DNA of 64,000 bases from Brumimicrobium ulvae (GTDB lineage: Bacteria; Bacteroidota; Bacteroidia; Flavobacteriales_D; Crocinitomicaceae). Position 1 is the stretch's first letter. The number at the start of each line of letters is the position of its first letter. Made by a program: the position numbers and the translations under genes. The stretch is from assembly GCF_947504225.1 (NCBI RefSeq), contig NZ_CANNGT010000007.1:108579-172578 (forward strand), read 5' to 3'. The notes beneath the pieces were generated by a model, which saw only the letters and a program-made list of their open reading frames with translations, made no database searches and had not been told where the DNA came from. This document shows, in pieces, positions 1 through 9,161 of the stretch.

Positions 1-1026
1 GCTATTCATGCTTTACGGTATAAAGGAATTGAAATAACGGAAGAAGAAGAAACCGCAGTTTTGATTGCTATTCTATTGCACGATATAGGTCATGGTCCAT
101 TCAGCCACACTTTAGAGCGCGACATTGTTAAAAATGTAAGTCACGAAGAGATTTCTTTGTTGTTTATGAAGCGATTATCCGAAGAGTTTGAAGGTAAGTT
201 GGACATGGCTATTGCTATCTTTGAAGATAAACATGATAAGCCTTTCCTCCATCAACTTGTTTCGAGTCAATTGGATATGGACCGCATGGACTATCTGAAC
301 AGAGACAGTTTTTACACTGGGGTTTCTGAAGGAGTAATAGGAAGTGACCGCATTATTGCAATGCTCGATGTTGCCGACAACCAATTGGTGGTGGAACAAA
401 AAGGAGTGTATTCAATTGAAAAATTTTTGGTGGCCCGAAGATTAATGTACTGGCAAGTTTATATGCACAAGACCGTGGTTTCTTCTGAGGTGATGCTCAC
501 TTTTTTATTACGTCGTGCAAAAATGCTTGTACAATCTGGAAAGGAACTTTTCGCCAGTCCACCGTTTAAACTCTTTTTAGAAAAAGACATTGAACTCATT
601 GACTTCGAAAACGACCCAACCTTACTTAACCAATTTGCGCTTTTAGATGATTTTGACATCATGGGAGCAGTAAAAGTATGGCAATTTGATACGGATAAAG
701 TTTTATCATTATTGGCCACACAATTGATCAATAGAAAACTTTTTAAGATAGAAATTTCAACCACACCTTTTTCTAAGGAACGTATTCAATATGAAATTGA
801 CTTGGTTAAAGTCCATTTTGATTTAGACCAAAACGAAGCCGGCTTTTTTGTAAGTACGGCTATATTAAGGAACAATGCCTACAATGAACAGCGCGAAAAC
901 ATTAATCTATTGATGAAAGATGGAAGTGTGAAAGATGTAAGTCAGGCGGCTGACAATTTGAACATTCACGCACTTTCTGAGCCTGTAGAAAAATACTTTT
1001 TATGCTATCCCTCTCCGAATCTATAA
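1..1026 (+). CDS. HD-domain phosphohydrolase (5' end outside window)
   Basis: The reading frame is open from base 1, so the start and the first HD-motif histidine probably lie upstream of the window. The visible part carries the HD signature HDIGHGPFSH and later the segment SSQLDMDRMDYLNRDS, which is typical of the dGTPase/SAMHD1-like HD family (YdhJ type). Members of this family hydrolyse nucleotides or other phosphoesters using metal held by His and Asp residues. The substrate cannot be told from the sequence. It ends 74 bp before lpxD on the same strand, an arrangement often seen in Bacteroidota. Family confidence is high; the exact reaction is unknown. Confidence 0.85.
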   Translation, partial: AIHALRYKGIEITEEEETAVLIAILLHDIGHGPFSHTLERDIVKNVSHEEISLLFMKRLSEEFEGKLDMAIAIFEDKHDKPFLHQLVSSQLDMDRMDYLNRDSFYTGVSEGVIGSDRIIAMLDVADNQLVVEQKGVYSIEKFLVARRLMYWQVYMHKTVVSSEVMLTFLLRRAKMLVQSGKELFASPPFKLFLEKDIELIDFENDPTLLNQFALLDDFDIMGAVKVWQFDTDKVLSLLATQLINRKLFKIEISTTPFSKERIQYEIDLVKVHFDLDQNEAGFFVSTAILRNNAYNEQRENINLLMKDGSVKDVSQAADNLNIHALSEPVEKYFLCYPSPNL

Positions 1027-1088
1027 TTATAAAGGTAGATTTGTGGAAAAATAAAGTAAAACAAAGGGGTTTGAATAAACTCTTTTTA

Positions 1089-1096
1089 TATTTTTG
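1089..1096 (+). promoter_or_regulatory. Candidate -7 promoter element of lpxD
   Basis: TATTTTTG matches the Bacteroidota -7 consensus TAnnTTTG exactly. It ends only 4 nt before the lpxD ATG, so transcription from it would give a message with almost no leader. No well-spaced -33 TTG is visible. The motif is short and the region AT-rich, so chance is possible. Confidence 0.35.
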
Positions 1097-1100
1097 AAGA

Positions 1101-2129
1101 ATGGAATTTTCAGCAGAGCAAATCGCAGGCATCTTAGAAGGTGAGGTTCAAGGAAATGAACAAGTAAAGGTTTCAGGGCTTTCAAAGATTGAAGAAGGTC
1201 AACCCAACACCCTTACTTTTTTAGCAAACACTAAATATGAATCACATATTTACAGTACCAATGCTTCAATAGCTATAGTTGCTAAAACTTTTGAACCTTC
1301 AAAACCACTTCCTGCTACCTTAACACTAGTCAAGGTTGATGATCCTTACAGTTGTTTCGCGAAATTACTTGAGGTCTATGACCAAATGCGTCAAAAAACA
1401 CCAAAGATTGAAAAAAACGCTTTCATTTCTGATTCAGCAAAGATTGGAGATGAAGTATACATCGGTGCCAATGCTTACATTGGAGAAAACGCAGTAATTG
1501 GAGACCACGTAAAAATATACCCCAATACCTTCATAGGTGATAACGTAAGCGTTGGAGATCACACAACGATTCATCCTAACGCTTCTGTTTATCATGATTG
1601 TGTAATTGGAAAATCATGTTTAATTCATGCGGGAGCTGTCATTGGATCTGATGGTTTTGGATTTGCACCAAATGAAAAAGGGGAATTCCAAAAAGTTCCG
1701 CAAATAGGAAACGTAATTTTAGAGGACCATGTTGATATTGGAGCAAACGCAACAATTGATAGAGCAACACTGGGTTCTACTATTTTACGACGTGGGGTAA
1801 AAATAGATAATCTTGTTCAAGTTGCTCACAATGTTGAAATCGGAATTAACTCTGCCATGGCTGCTCAAGCAGGTGTAGCAGGTTCTACTAAAATAGGACA
1901 AAATGTACTTGTGGGTGGACAAGTAGGAATTAGTGGTCACATCAAAATTGCTGACCGTACACAGATTGTTGCGCAATCCGGGATACCTGGAAGCGTTAAA
2001 AAATCAGACACCACCTTAATGGGCTCTCCTGGAATTCCGATCGATGATTTTAAAAGGTCATATGTTGGATTTAGAAGATTACCCTCAATTTTAAAACGTT
2101 TACAAGAAATCGAAGAAAAACTTAAATAA
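1101..2129 (+). CDS. lpxD: UDP-3-O-(3-hydroxyacyl)glucosamine N-acyltransferase LpxD
   Basis: Third step of lipid A synthesis: transfers a 3-hydroxyacyl chain from acyl-ACP to the amine of UDP-3-O-acylglucosamine, in the cytoplasm. The N-terminal ~100 residues match the LpxD uridine-binding domain ([25 protein letters not shown]). Hexapeptide repeats of a left-handed beta helix follow ([20 protein letters not shown] and others), including the catalytic-region motif [10 protein letters not shown]. At 342 residues it has normal family length. The ATG start directly follows a TAnnTTTG box. It is the first gene of lpxD-lpxC/fabZ-lpxA, with 30 bp before the next gene. Confidence 0.96.
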   Translation: MEFSAEQIAGILEGEVQGNEQVKVSGLSKIEEGQPNTLTFLANTKYESHIYSTNASIAIVAKTFEPSKPLPATLTLVKVDDPYSCFAKLLEVYDQMRQKTPKIEKNAFISDSAKIGDEVYIGANAYIGENAVIGDHVKIYPNTFIGDNVSVGDHTTIHPNASVYHDCVIGKSCLIHAGAVIGSDGFGFAPNEKGEFQKVPQIGNVILEDHVDIGANATIDRATLGSTILRRGVKIDNLVQVAHNVEIGINSAMAAQAGVAGSTKIGQNVLVGGQVGISGHIKIADRTQIVAQSGIPGSVKKSDTTLMGSPGIPIDDFKRSYVGFRRLPSILKRLQEIEEKLK

Positions 2130-2159
2130 ACTTACCGTTAATCGGTTTATTATTAAGCT

Positions 2160-3572
2160 ATGGTTGAATATCAAAGAACATTAAAAAGCGCTGTTAAGCT
2201 ACTAGGAATAGGATTACACACAGGTGAAAAAGTGACCATTGAATTGTGTCCGGCACCAGAGAATCACGGATATAAATTTCAACGTACCGACATAGAAGGA
2301 GAACCTATTATTGAAGCTGATGCGGATTTAGTTGTTTCTACAGAGAGAGGGACTACATTGGAGAAAAATGGAGTCAAAGTATATACAACTGAACACGTTT
2401 TAGCGGCGCTTTACGGGATGCAAGTCGATAATGCTTTAATCAAAATTTCAGGTCCAGAGATTCCGATTATGGATGGGAGTTCTCGACCTTTTGTTGATGC
2501 CATCGAATTGGTTGGGTATGAGGAACAAAAAGCTGAAAGGGACTATTTAGAACTGGATGAAGTTATTCCATGGGAAGACGTTGACAAAGGGATTGAATTT
2601 TTAGCTGTTCCTGATAGTGTTTACCGTTTAACAGTGATGGTAGATTACAACTCTCCTGTTTTAGGAACGCAACACGCCACGATTTATAAAATTGATGAAT
2701 TTAAAGACCAAATCTCTTCTTGTAAGACTTTTGTGTTCTTGCGTGAACTTGAGTTTTTGGCCAAAAATGGTTTAATCAAAGGAGGTGATATCGACAACGC
2801 CATCATCTTGGTTGAACGTGATGATGTAACTCAAGAAGAGCTAGATCATCTTGCTGAAATTTTAGGAAAAGACAAATTACAAGTTGAATACAAAGGAATT
2901 GGAACCCTGAACAATTATGAGATGAAGTTCCAAAACGAACCTGCCCGTCATAAATTACTTGACATTGTTGGAGATTTAGCGCTTGTTGGAAAACCTATTA
3001 AAGCACATATTTTAGCGGCACGTCCTGGTCACTCAGGAAATACACGATTTGCTAAAGTTTTAAAAGAACAGATCAAGAAACAAAAAAATGGTCCACGTAA
3101 ATTTGATTTAACAAAGGAGCCTTTATATACCATAAACGACATTGAAAAAATGTTGCCTCATCGTTATCCATTCTTATTAGTGGATAAAGTGATGGAAATT
3201 ACAGAAGATACGATTGTTGGAGTAAAAAACATCACCATGAATGAGCCTCAATTTACAGGTCATTTTCCTGGAAATCCAATTTTCCCTGGAGTCCTACAAA
3301 TTGAAGCGATGGCTCAGTGTGGAGGAATCTTTGCGTTAAGCAAAGTGGATGAACCACACCTCTACTCGACTTATTTCATGAAAATTGACAATGTAAAGTT
3401 CAAACAGAAAGTGGTTCCAGGTGATACTGTTGTATTTGAACTTAAATTAATCTCTCCTATACGTAGAGGTCTAGTAAATATGGCTGGAAAAGGCTATATT
3501 AACGGAAAATTAGCTGTAGAAGCTGAAATGTTAGCACAAGTAATTAAAGATAAAGTAGAAAATGATCAGTAA
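2160..3572 (+). CDS. lpxC/fabZ: Bifunctional LpxC deacetylase / FabZ dehydratase
   Basis: Fusion of two enzymes. Residues 1-~310 are UDP-3-O-acyl-N-acetylglucosamine deacetylase (LpxC), the committed zinc-dependent step of lipid A synthesis. Zinc ligands are visible as H79 (TTEHVLAALYG) and H264/D268 (HKLLDIVGD). Residues ~318-470 are 3-hydroxyacyl-ACP dehydratase (FabZ), with catalytic H334 (LPHRYPFLLVDK) and E382 in GVLQIEAMAQ. FabZ competes for the hydroxyacyl-ACP that LpxA and LpxD consume, so the fusion ties fatty acid synthesis to lipid A. This fusion is well known in Bacteroidota and supports the taxonomy. Its 3' end overlaps lpxA by 11 bp, suggesting coupled translation. Confidence 0.97.
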   Translation: MVEYQRTLKSAVKLLGIGLHTGEKVTIELCPAPENHGYKFQRTDIEGEPIIEADADLVVSTERGTTLEKNGVKVYTTEHVLAALYGMQVDNALIKISGPEIPIMDGSSRPFVDAIELVGYEEQKAERDYLELDEVIPWEDVDKGIEFLAVPDSVYRLTVMVDYNSPVLGTQHATIYKIDEFKDQISSCKTFVFLRELEFLAKNGLIKGGDIDNAIILVERDDVTQEELDHLAEILGKDKLQVEYKGIGTLNNYEMKFQNEPARHKLLDIVGDLALVGKPIKAHILAARPGHSGNTRFAKVLKEQIKKQKNGPRKFDLTKEPLYTINDIEKMLPHRYPFLLVDKVMEITEDTIVGVKNITMNEPQFTGHFPGNPIFPGVLQIEAMAQCGGIFALSKVDEPHLYSTYFMKIDNVKFKQKVVPGDTVVFELKLISPIRRGLVNMAGKGYINGKLAVEAEMLAQVIKDKVENDQ

Positions 3573-4338
3573 TCTTGCTTCTGTATCGTCTAACGCTAAA
3601 ATTGGTGACCATGTTACAGTTGAGGCATTCACATCTATTTACGAAGATGTTGTAATTGGAGACGGTTGTCACATTGGTCCTAACGTAACCATTTACCCTG
3701 GAACTAGAATTGGAAACAATTGCAAAATTTACCCAGGCGCTGTGATTGGTGCAGTTCCTCAAGACTTAAAATTTGGAGGAGAATATACCACTGTTGAAAT
3801 AGGAAACAATACCACTATTCGAGAATGTGTTACGATTCACCGTGGAACAACTGACAAAATGAAAACTGCAGTTGGAGACAATTGCTTACTCATGGGGTAT
3901 GTTCATGTGGCCCATGATTGCATCCTTGGAAACAACGTAATTTTAGCCAACTATGTTGGGTTATCTGGGCATGTGACCATAGATGATTATGCCATTATTG
4001 AAGGAAAAGCTGCTGCACAACAATTCGTGCACATTGGTGCACATTCATTTATTGCTGGAGCAAGTCTGATCCGTAAGAACGTACCACCATTTGTACGTGC
4101 TGCTCGCGAACCATTAAGTTATGCTGGAATAAACGCTGTTGGCTTACGCAGAAGAAACTTTACTGAAAGCGACATCAAAACCATTGAAGATATTTACAGA
4201 ATATTATTTGTTCAAAACAGTAATATTTCTAACGGACTTCAATCTTTAGCTGAGGAGTTACCAGACAGTGATTTAAAGAAAATGGTTGTTGATTTCGTGA
4301 AAAGTAGCGAAAAAGGAATTATTAGGGGCTTAATGTAA
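3562..4338 (+). CDS. lpxA: Acyl-ACP:UDP-N-acetylglucosamine O-acyltransferase LpxA
   Basis: First step of lipid A synthesis, a cytoplasmic trimeric acyltransferase. The N-terminal two thirds are hexapeptide repeats of a left-handed beta helix. The catalytic histidine is H118 in HVAHDCILGNN. IREPLSYAGINAVGLRRR-like sequence and a helical C-terminal domain (ESDIKTIEDIYRILF) follow, as in LpxA. The length of 258 residues is typical. The start overlaps the end of lpxC/fabZ by 11 bp, so the genes are co-transcribed. Confidence 0.96.
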   Translation: MISNLASVSSNAKIGDHVTVEAFTSIYEDVVIGDGCHIGPNVTIYPGTRIGNNCKIYPGAVIGAVPQDLKFGGEYTTVEIGNNTTIRECVTIHRGTTDKMKTAVGDNCLLMGYVHVAHDCILGNNVILANYVGLSGHVTIDDYAIIEGKAAAQQFVHIGAHSFIAGASLIRKNVPPFVRAAREPLSYAGINAVGLRRRNFTESDIKTIEDIYRILFVQNSNISNGLQSLAEELPDSDLKKMVVDFVKSSEKGIIRGLM

Positions 4339-4383
4339 TCCGCCTCTTCCTTTTTAAAATATTTACCTTAAAACTTATTCTCA

Positions 4384-5814
4384 TTGATTAAACGTGGTCA
4401 AACAATAGAACTTGTTATTGAAGATATGGCTTTTGGTGGAAAAGGAATAGCTCGTCTCCATGATGAAAATGGAGCCTTCGTTCTTTTTGTTCAAAATGCA
4501 TTTCCTGGTCAAAAAGTATTGGCTAGAATTGTCAAAAAAAGAAAAAAGCATGCTGAATGTAGCTTATTGAAAGTTTTGGAAAGATCTCCGCAGGAAGTTG
4601 AATCTCCTTATCAAGAAATAAGCGGAGCACCGTATATTCATGTACCCCCTAAATTGCAAGAGGAATTAAAACAAAAAGTGACTTTAGAAGTTTATCGTAG
4701 ACTTGGAAATCTGCAAAATATCGAGGATCTTTTTGATGCGTTTATTCCATCTCCAGAACACTTCCATTACCGCAATAAAATGGAGTATTCATTCTCTAGT
4801 ATTGAGCATGATATTCATACCGATGAAGAGATAGATGACGCATTCGCTTTAGGTTTTAAACACAGGGGAACATGGTGGAAAGTGGAAAGTTTAAACAAGG
4901 CTTCCGGATTATTTGACGAACAATGGGAAACCTTCCTTAAAGAATTTAGAGCATTCCTTTATAAAACAGGATTACCTGCATGGCACCCACCAAAGAAAGA
5001 GGGTTTTTTCAGGCATATCGTTGTTCGTAAATCGTTTCATGAAGATAAGTTGCTGATTAATTTAGTAACGTCCTCTGAAGGGCTAAAAGAATTTGACCTA
5101 CAAGCTGTTGGTGATTTTCTACAAGAAAAAATGGGAGATCGAATTGCAGGATTTCAACACACCATTAACGATAACGTTGCCGATAGAGCAAAGATAGAAA
5201 ACGGTGATTGCACCTTGGTATTTGGAAAAGACCATGTCATTGAGGAACTCAACGGATTGTTTTTTGAAATCAGCATGGAGAGCTTCTTTCAGACCAACCC
5301 AAAAAGTGCAGAACAACTTTATAACAAAGCTTTAGATTATGTTTTCGAAGGCAAACGTTCTTTAAACAATAAAGTCGTTATGGATTTGTTTTGTGGTACA
5401 GGAACCATTGGACAACTCTTGACCCAACGTACTCAAGACACGAAGATCATAGGTGTTGATATTGTGGAAGAAGCTATTGCAGATGCCCAACGTAACGCCA
5501 AGAGAAACAATATCGAAGGGGTAGAATTTTATGCTGCCGATGTCGGTAAGTTTTTAAAAGCTTATCCGGATTATGAAGGTAAGATTGATACAATAGTATT
5601 GGACCCACCAAGAGCAGGTATTGCCCCAAAAACTTTACTCAAAGTAATTCAACTAGGAGCAGAAAGAATAGTGTACATTTCTTGTAATCCAGCGACTCAA
5701 GCTAGAGACATTAAAACCTTAGAGGAATATGGTTATAAAACAAAGAAAGTAAGTTTAGTAGACCAGTTCCCACACACGAGTCATATCGAAGCCATTGCTT
5801 TATTTGAAAAATAG
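4384..5814 (+). CDS. rlmD: 23S rRNA (uracil-5-)-methyltransferase, RlmD/RumA family
   Basis: Methylates C5 of a uracil in 23S rRNA (or tRNA) with S-adenosylmethionine. An N-terminal TRAM domain (residues ~1-60) is followed by the central subdomain and a C-terminal SAM methyltransferase domain: DLFCGTGTIGQ for SAM binding, DPPRAG, and the catalytic cysteine in SCNPATQARD. The Fe-S cysteines usual after the TRAM domain (CxxxxxCGGC) are absent; the corresponding stretch reads SPYQEISGAPYIHVPP. A TTG start is used at 4384; no better ATG was seen nearby. It lies 45 bp after lpxA and is followed by a hairpin terminator. The exact target nucleotide cannot be read. Confidence 0.88.
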   Translation: MIKRGQTIELVIEDMAFGGKGIARLHDENGAFVLFVQNAFPGQKVLARIVKKRKKHAECSLLKVLERSPQEVESPYQEISGAPYIHVPPKLQEELKQKVTLEVYRRLGNLQNIEDLFDAFIPSPEHFHYRNKMEYSFSSIEHDIHTDEEIDDAFALGFKHRGTWWKVESLNKASGLFDEQWETFLKEFRAFLYKTGLPAWHPPKKEGFFRHIVVRKSFHEDKLLINLVTSSEGLKEFDLQAVGDFLQEKMGDRIAGFQHTINDNVADRAKIENGDCTLVFGKDHVIEELNGLFFEISMESFFQTNPKSAEQLYNKALDYVFEGKRSLNNKVVMDLFCGTGTIGQLLTQRTQDTKIIGVDIVEEAIADAQRNAKRNNIEGVEFYAADVGKFLKAYPDYEGKIDTIVLDPPRAGIAPKTLLKVIQLGAERIVYISCNPATQARDIKTLEEYGYKTKKVSLVDQFPHTSHIEAIALFEK

Positions 5815-5900
5815 TTAAATAATTTTGAAACTAAAGAAGTTGATTCTCGTAAACAATCTCAACGGATCAAATATTAACTTCTACAGGTTAATGTATTTAA

Positions 5901-5930
5901 AACCTCGACAGCAATGTTGAGGTTTTTTTA
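5901..5930 (+). terminator. Rho-independent terminator after the rRNA methyltransferase gene
   Basis: AACCTC and GAGGTT arms close a hairpin followed by a run of T on the plus strand. The convergent patatin gene ends inside the T run at 5928, so the hairpin may work in both directions. Confidence 0.8.
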
Positions 5931-6806
5931 TTCCTTGATTTTCCAATCTTGAATTAACTGTTCGAATAACGCTTTATTCTTTTGAATGTAGCTTGTTCCA
6001 TCTTGAATCAATGCCGCAATATTTTCTGGGGTAGCATTGTCCATTTTGGGGTCTGCATGGATAATTTCAGGCTGAAAACGATAATAGAATAAATTATCCT
6101 CCTTTCTAGATTTCTGCTTTAATGAAGCATCTACTCTTTCTACTTCTTCTTCCATATCATCAAACATTTCCCCTTCTAACTTTCCTGTTCCAAAACTAAG
6201 GAGCAAAATAGGCTCATCAGGAAAGTAGCTTCTTGCTTCTTCATAAGCGATTTCTGCAGGATTTTTTGCTGTCATTATGCCATCGATCAATTCATAACCA
6301 TTTAAATGAACTGAGGGAAAGTAACCTGGTATTGCACTGCATGCAGCCAAAGCTGTACTTAAGGAGACCTCTGATAAAACTATTTTATTTGAACCAAAAA
6401 CAAAAGGTTGACTGTTTACAATGTCATAACTAACAAAGGCAAACTTAAGGTCTAGATCTGATAATTGTATCCCTTTAAACTTCCTTTTCAGGACCAACCT
6501 TAATCCTTCCGACTTTTCATGCTTTGGATTTGCAAGATTAAATAACTGAGGGCCTCGAACCTGGTATAGCCCCAACAATTCTTCGAGAGAATAAATATAC
6601 TTATTATTTTCTTTTACGATTAATCCCGCGGAAATGATTGCTCCTGTAGATGTTCCTGCTATAAAATCAACACATTTATTAATATTGTCAGCTATTTTAT
6701 TCGCTCGAATTAAGGTATTAATATGGTTTAAAATCATCAAAGGAAAAACACCTCTAATTCCACCACCATCAATAGCAATTACAATCTTTAGCTTTCTTTT
6801 ATTCAT
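5928..6806 (-). CDS. Patatin-like phospholipase
   Basis: A soluble lipid acyl hydrolase of the patatin family, with no signal peptide. The oxyanion motif DGGGIRG is at residues 13-19, the nucleophile serine S53 sits in GTSTG, and the catalytic aspartate D175 in IDGIM. At 292 residues it is a compact single-domain patatin. The same fold occurs as effector CapV in CBASS antiphage systems, but no cyclic-nucleotide synthase is nearby, so a housekeeping or unknown lipid role is more likely. It lies 57 bp downstream of the M23 peptidase gene on the same strand and may be co-transcribed with it. Confidence 0.88.
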   Translation of the reverse strand: MNKRKLKIVIAIDGGGIRGVFPLMILNHINTLIRANKIADNINKCVDFIAGTSTGAIISAGLIVKENNKYIYSLEELLGLYQVRGPQLFNLANPKHEKSEGLRLVLKRKFKGIQLSDLDLKFAFVSYDIVNSQPFVFGSNKIVLSEVSLSTALAACSAIPGYFPSVHLNGYELIDGIMTAKNPAEIAYEEARSYFPDEPILLLSFGTGKLEGEMFDDMEEEVERVDASLKQKSRKEDNLFYYRFQPEIIHADPKMDNATPENIAALIQDGTSYIQKNKALFEQLIQDWKIKE

Positions 6807-6863
6807 TTGATTAAGATAATCAAATGAGCGGAGAAAACCAATTAGATTAGTCCCAACTAGAAA

Positions 6864-7796
6864 TTATTTTACACGTAGCGATCGTCCTATTCTAAGGGTT
6901 GTTGTAGGCTTAATGTTATTCAATCGACACAACTGTCCAACTGTGGTTCTGTTTCGTCTAGCAATGTGCCCTAAAGTATCTCCACTTCTTACCCGGTAAT
7001 AAACGGGGGCTGCAACACCTGCAGAACTGGCAAATTCAGAAGAATGACTAGGAGCAGCTCCTGGTCTAAACAATCCTCTATGAACAAATAAGTTTTGGTC
7101 TCTAATTTTCTTGTTTTTGAAATCAATAATTTCTTCAGGATTCAAAGGCGCATCATAAAAGCGTGTTTCAAAATGAAGGTGTGCCCCATAAGAACGCCCC
7201 GTATTTCCACCCAAACCAATTGGATCTCCAGCTTTAACCCACTGATTTGGAACAACAATTAATTCTGAAAGGTGAGCGTAAAAAGTTTCTAGTCCATTAT
7301 AGTGACGAATTACTACAAGGTTACCGAATCCAGATTTATTGTATTTTGAATACCTAACTTTTCCATCAAATGCGGCAACAACTGTATCTCCAGTATTCAA
7401 GTTGATATCAATTCCATTGTGATAGCGTCCTCTACGATATCCATATCGTGAAGTTACAACACCATCAAAAGGCATAACGAAGTCTGAATAAGAAGAATCC
7501 GTCACACATAGCCAAAGTGTATCGTTGAGTAATGATAAATCATTTGATCGGTTTGAAGAATAGCATCTATCACTATCCCAAGGCCATTCATAATTCAATG
7601 TAGAGTCATTTTCAAAGTATTCATGAACAACATCATTCAAGACTCCGTCAAATTCTAGATCTTCAAGATATTCCCATGTACGATTTTCGTAAATCAACAT
7701 CTTTCCGTTTGGCGTATCTATGGTGTCTTTCACTGATTGGGCAGTCAAAGCATTCCCCATAATTACCACAACGATAATCATTAACAATTTTCTCAT
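6864..7796 (-). CDS. Secreted M23 peptidase with C-terminal LysM domain
   Basis: A cell-wall endopeptidase of the LytM/M23 family exported by a signal peptide (residues 1-~20, hydrophobic core ending ALTAQ). The M23 zinc residues are present: H126 and D130 (YHNGIDIN), H175 (YAHLSE), and H206/H208 (AHLHFE). A LysM peptidoglycan-binding domain occupies the last ~45 residues (YRVRSGDTLGHIARR). The ~90 residues between signal peptide and peptidase domain are not recognised. It probably cleaves peptide cross-links in the periplasm. Confidence 0.92.
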   Translation of the reverse strand: MRKLLMIIVVVIMGNALTAQSVKDTIDTPNGKMLIYENRTWEYLEDLEFDGVLNDVVHEYFENDSTLNYEWPWDSDRCYSSNRSNDLSLLNDTLWLCVTDSSYSDFVMPFDGVVTSRYGYRRGRYHNGIDINLNTGDTVVAAFDGKVRYSKYNKSGFGNLVVIRHYNGLETFYAHLSELIVVPNQWVKAGDPIGLGGNTGRSYGAHLHFETRFYDAPLNPEEIIDFKNKKIRDQNLFVHRGLFRPGAAPSHSSEFASSAGVAAPVYYRVRSGDTLGHIARRNRTTVGQLCRLNNIKPTTTLRIGRSLRVK

Positions 7797-7909
7797 GTAT
7801 GTTTAACGCTACTTAATTCTATAGTACAAGAATTAAAATTAATGCATCAAAAATAGCGATTTAACTGAGCTTATAACACAAATGATATTAAAAGTTGTAA
7901 ACAGAATAC

Positions 7910-8350
7910 TTAGGAAAACTGTTGTGCTACCTCTTGGAGGGCATATTCTAGTTTCATTTGTGCTCCTTCTTGCGATCCGAAAAAGGAATGCTGAATCTCA
8001 CCATGTCCGTCTATCATTACCCAATGAGGAGTTCCTTCGCAATTGAAGTAATCATATAATTCATGTTTATCTTCACGGTAAATATTGAAAGGACTTTTTT
8101 GTTCCGTAAAAACAGAAAGCACCTCTTCACTCGAAAAAGGTGTTGGTCGAAAATTAGAATGGATCACAATCAAGTTAATAAAACTATAGGCTTGTTGAAG
8201 ATTATAGGCCAATGGAATTGCTCTTCCTGTACACCCAAGGCAATTGGTATTGTAAAAAAGCACCAAATTCAATCGCTTTTTTTGAATTAATGCTGACAGC
8301 GTAAGAACTTCATCATTTAATCCTACAAGTTCTATATTTGGAAATTCCAT
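7910..8350 (-). CDS. Thioredoxin-like / TlpA-AhpC family protein
   Basis: A thioredoxin-fold protein of 146 residues with the redox motif C37-LG-C40 (FYNTNCLGCTGR) and the conserved segment GTPHWVMIDGHGEI that contains the cis-proline region. No signal peptide is visible, so it should act in the cytoplasm. It starts 17 bp downstream of the metal-dependent regulator gene and is probably in its operon, which hints at a role in metal or oxidative stress (inference). Peroxidase, thiol reductase and redox sensor are all possible. Confidence 0.75.
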   Translation of the reverse strand: MEFPNIELVGLNDEVLTLSALIQKKRLNLVLFYNTNCLGCTGRAIPLAYNLQQAYSFINLIVIHSNFRPTPFSSEEVLSVFTEQKSPFNIYREDKHELYDYFNCEGTPHWVMIDGHGEIQHSFFGSQEGAQMKLEYALQEVAQQFS

Positions 8351-8367
8351 TCTGTTATGATTAGGTT

Positions 8368-9033
8368 TTATTTTATTTGAACAATAATTTTCGAAGACGC
8401 TTCTGCCGACAAGTTTAGCAGTTTATCGTTTAGCAAAACCTCTGTCGAATGGTCAAATTCGAATCTGTCCTTTACTTGTATGGCCATTCCTAGCTCGATT
8501 CCATGCTTATCTAAATATTTCAAAAATGAAGCAGAACTATCAGCCACTCCTGTTATTTCCGCAGGTTTATTGATCTTTAAATCAATCAGTTTAACAGTTT
8601 CTTCACGATGTATGATTTCTCCATTCTGATCTGGAATAGGGTCGCCATGCGGGTCAAATTTGGGGAAGTCTAGAAATTCATCCAAACGATTGGTCAACTT
8701 TACAGATTGAATGTGTTCTAATTGTTCAGCAATTTCATGCACCTCATCCCAACCAAAACTAAGTTTTTCTACAAGAAAAGTTTCCCAAAGACGGTGTTTA
8801 CGAATTGTTTTTAAGGCCGCTTTTTTTCCTTCTTCCGTCAATTCACAGCCTTTGTATTTTTCGTATTGTATCAAGGATTTTTCAGCTAAACGCCTTACCA
8901 TATCAGTAACGGAACTCGCTTTTGTTTCCATTCTATTTGCTAAATCATTTGTACCAACAGGCTTATTAAGCGTTTTTTCAAGATAGTATATGGCTTTGAT
9001 ATAATTCTCTTCACTTTGTGTTAAATGATTCAT
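8368..9033 (-). CDS. Metal-dependent transcriptional regulator, DtxR/MntR family
   Basis: A manganese- or iron-sensing repressor. An N-terminal winged helix (residues ~1-65) is followed by the dimerisation and metal-binding domain, with conserved RKHRLWETFL, DEVHEIAEQLEH and DPHGDPIP, and a C-terminal FeoA/SH3-like domain (~155-221). I chose the ATG at 9033 (MNHLTQSEENYIKAI), which matches the usual family N-terminus, over an ATG 24 bp upstream. A TAnnTTTG promoter and a 16-bp palindrome lie just upstream and suggest autoregulation. The metal cannot be decided by eye. Confidence 0.9.
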   Translation of the reverse strand: MNHLTQSEENYIKAIYYLEKTLNKPVGTNDLANRMETKASSVTDMVRRLAEKSLIQYEKYKGCELTEEGKKAALKTIRKHRLWETFLVEKLSFGWDEVHEIAEQLEHIQSVKLTNRLDEFLDFPKFDPHGDPIPDQNGEIIHREETVKLIDLKINKPAEITGVADSSASFLKYLDKHGIELGMAIQVKDRFEFDHSTEVLLNDKLLNLSAEASSKIIVQIK

Positions 9034-9054
9034 AGCAACTTTAAGTTTAAACAG

Positions 9055-9062
9055 CAAATATA
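9055..9062 (-). promoter_or_regulatory. -7 promoter element of the DtxR/MntR-type regulator gene
   Basis: Read on the minus strand, TATATTTG matches TAnnTTTG exactly. It lies 21 bp before the chosen ATG at 9033. The expected -33 position falls inside the adjacent palindrome. Confidence 0.5.
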
Positions 9063-9071
9063 AAATATTAG

Positions 9072-9087
9072 TTTAGATAAATCTAAA
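9072..9087. promoter_or_regulatory. Palindromic operator candidate for the DtxR/MntR regulator
   Basis: TTTAGAT-AA-ATCTAAA is a perfect 7+2+7 inverted repeat starting 9 bp upstream of the -7 box and covering the -33 position. DtxR/MntR proteins bind short AT-rich palindromes of this kind and commonly repress their own gene. Binding by this protein is an inference. Confidence 0.5.
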
Positions 9088-9103
9088 GCTTAGTAATACG
9101 CAT

Positions 9104-9134
9104 AAAAAAAAGGCTACAATTCAATGTAGCCTTT
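9104..9134 (-). terminator. Terminator of the T9SS surface protein gene
   Basis: Arms AAAGGCTACA and TGTAGCCTTT form a perfect 10-bp stem with a 6-nt loop. On the minus strand it is followed by a run of eight T. It lies 28 bp beyond the stop codon of the 891-residue protein gene. Confidence 0.9.
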
Positions 9135-9161
9135 AATAAAATTCACTTGGTGTTTTCTTAT

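Noticed and set aside
2160..3572. LpxC-FabZ fusion as a novelty
   Set aside because: It is a known trait of Bacteroidota and is kept only as taxonomic evidence.
5928..6806. CBASS effector (CapV-like patatin)
   Set aside because: No cyclic-oligonucleotide synthase, ubiquitin-like or other CBASS gene is adjacent; the neighbours are a peptidase and a redox protein.
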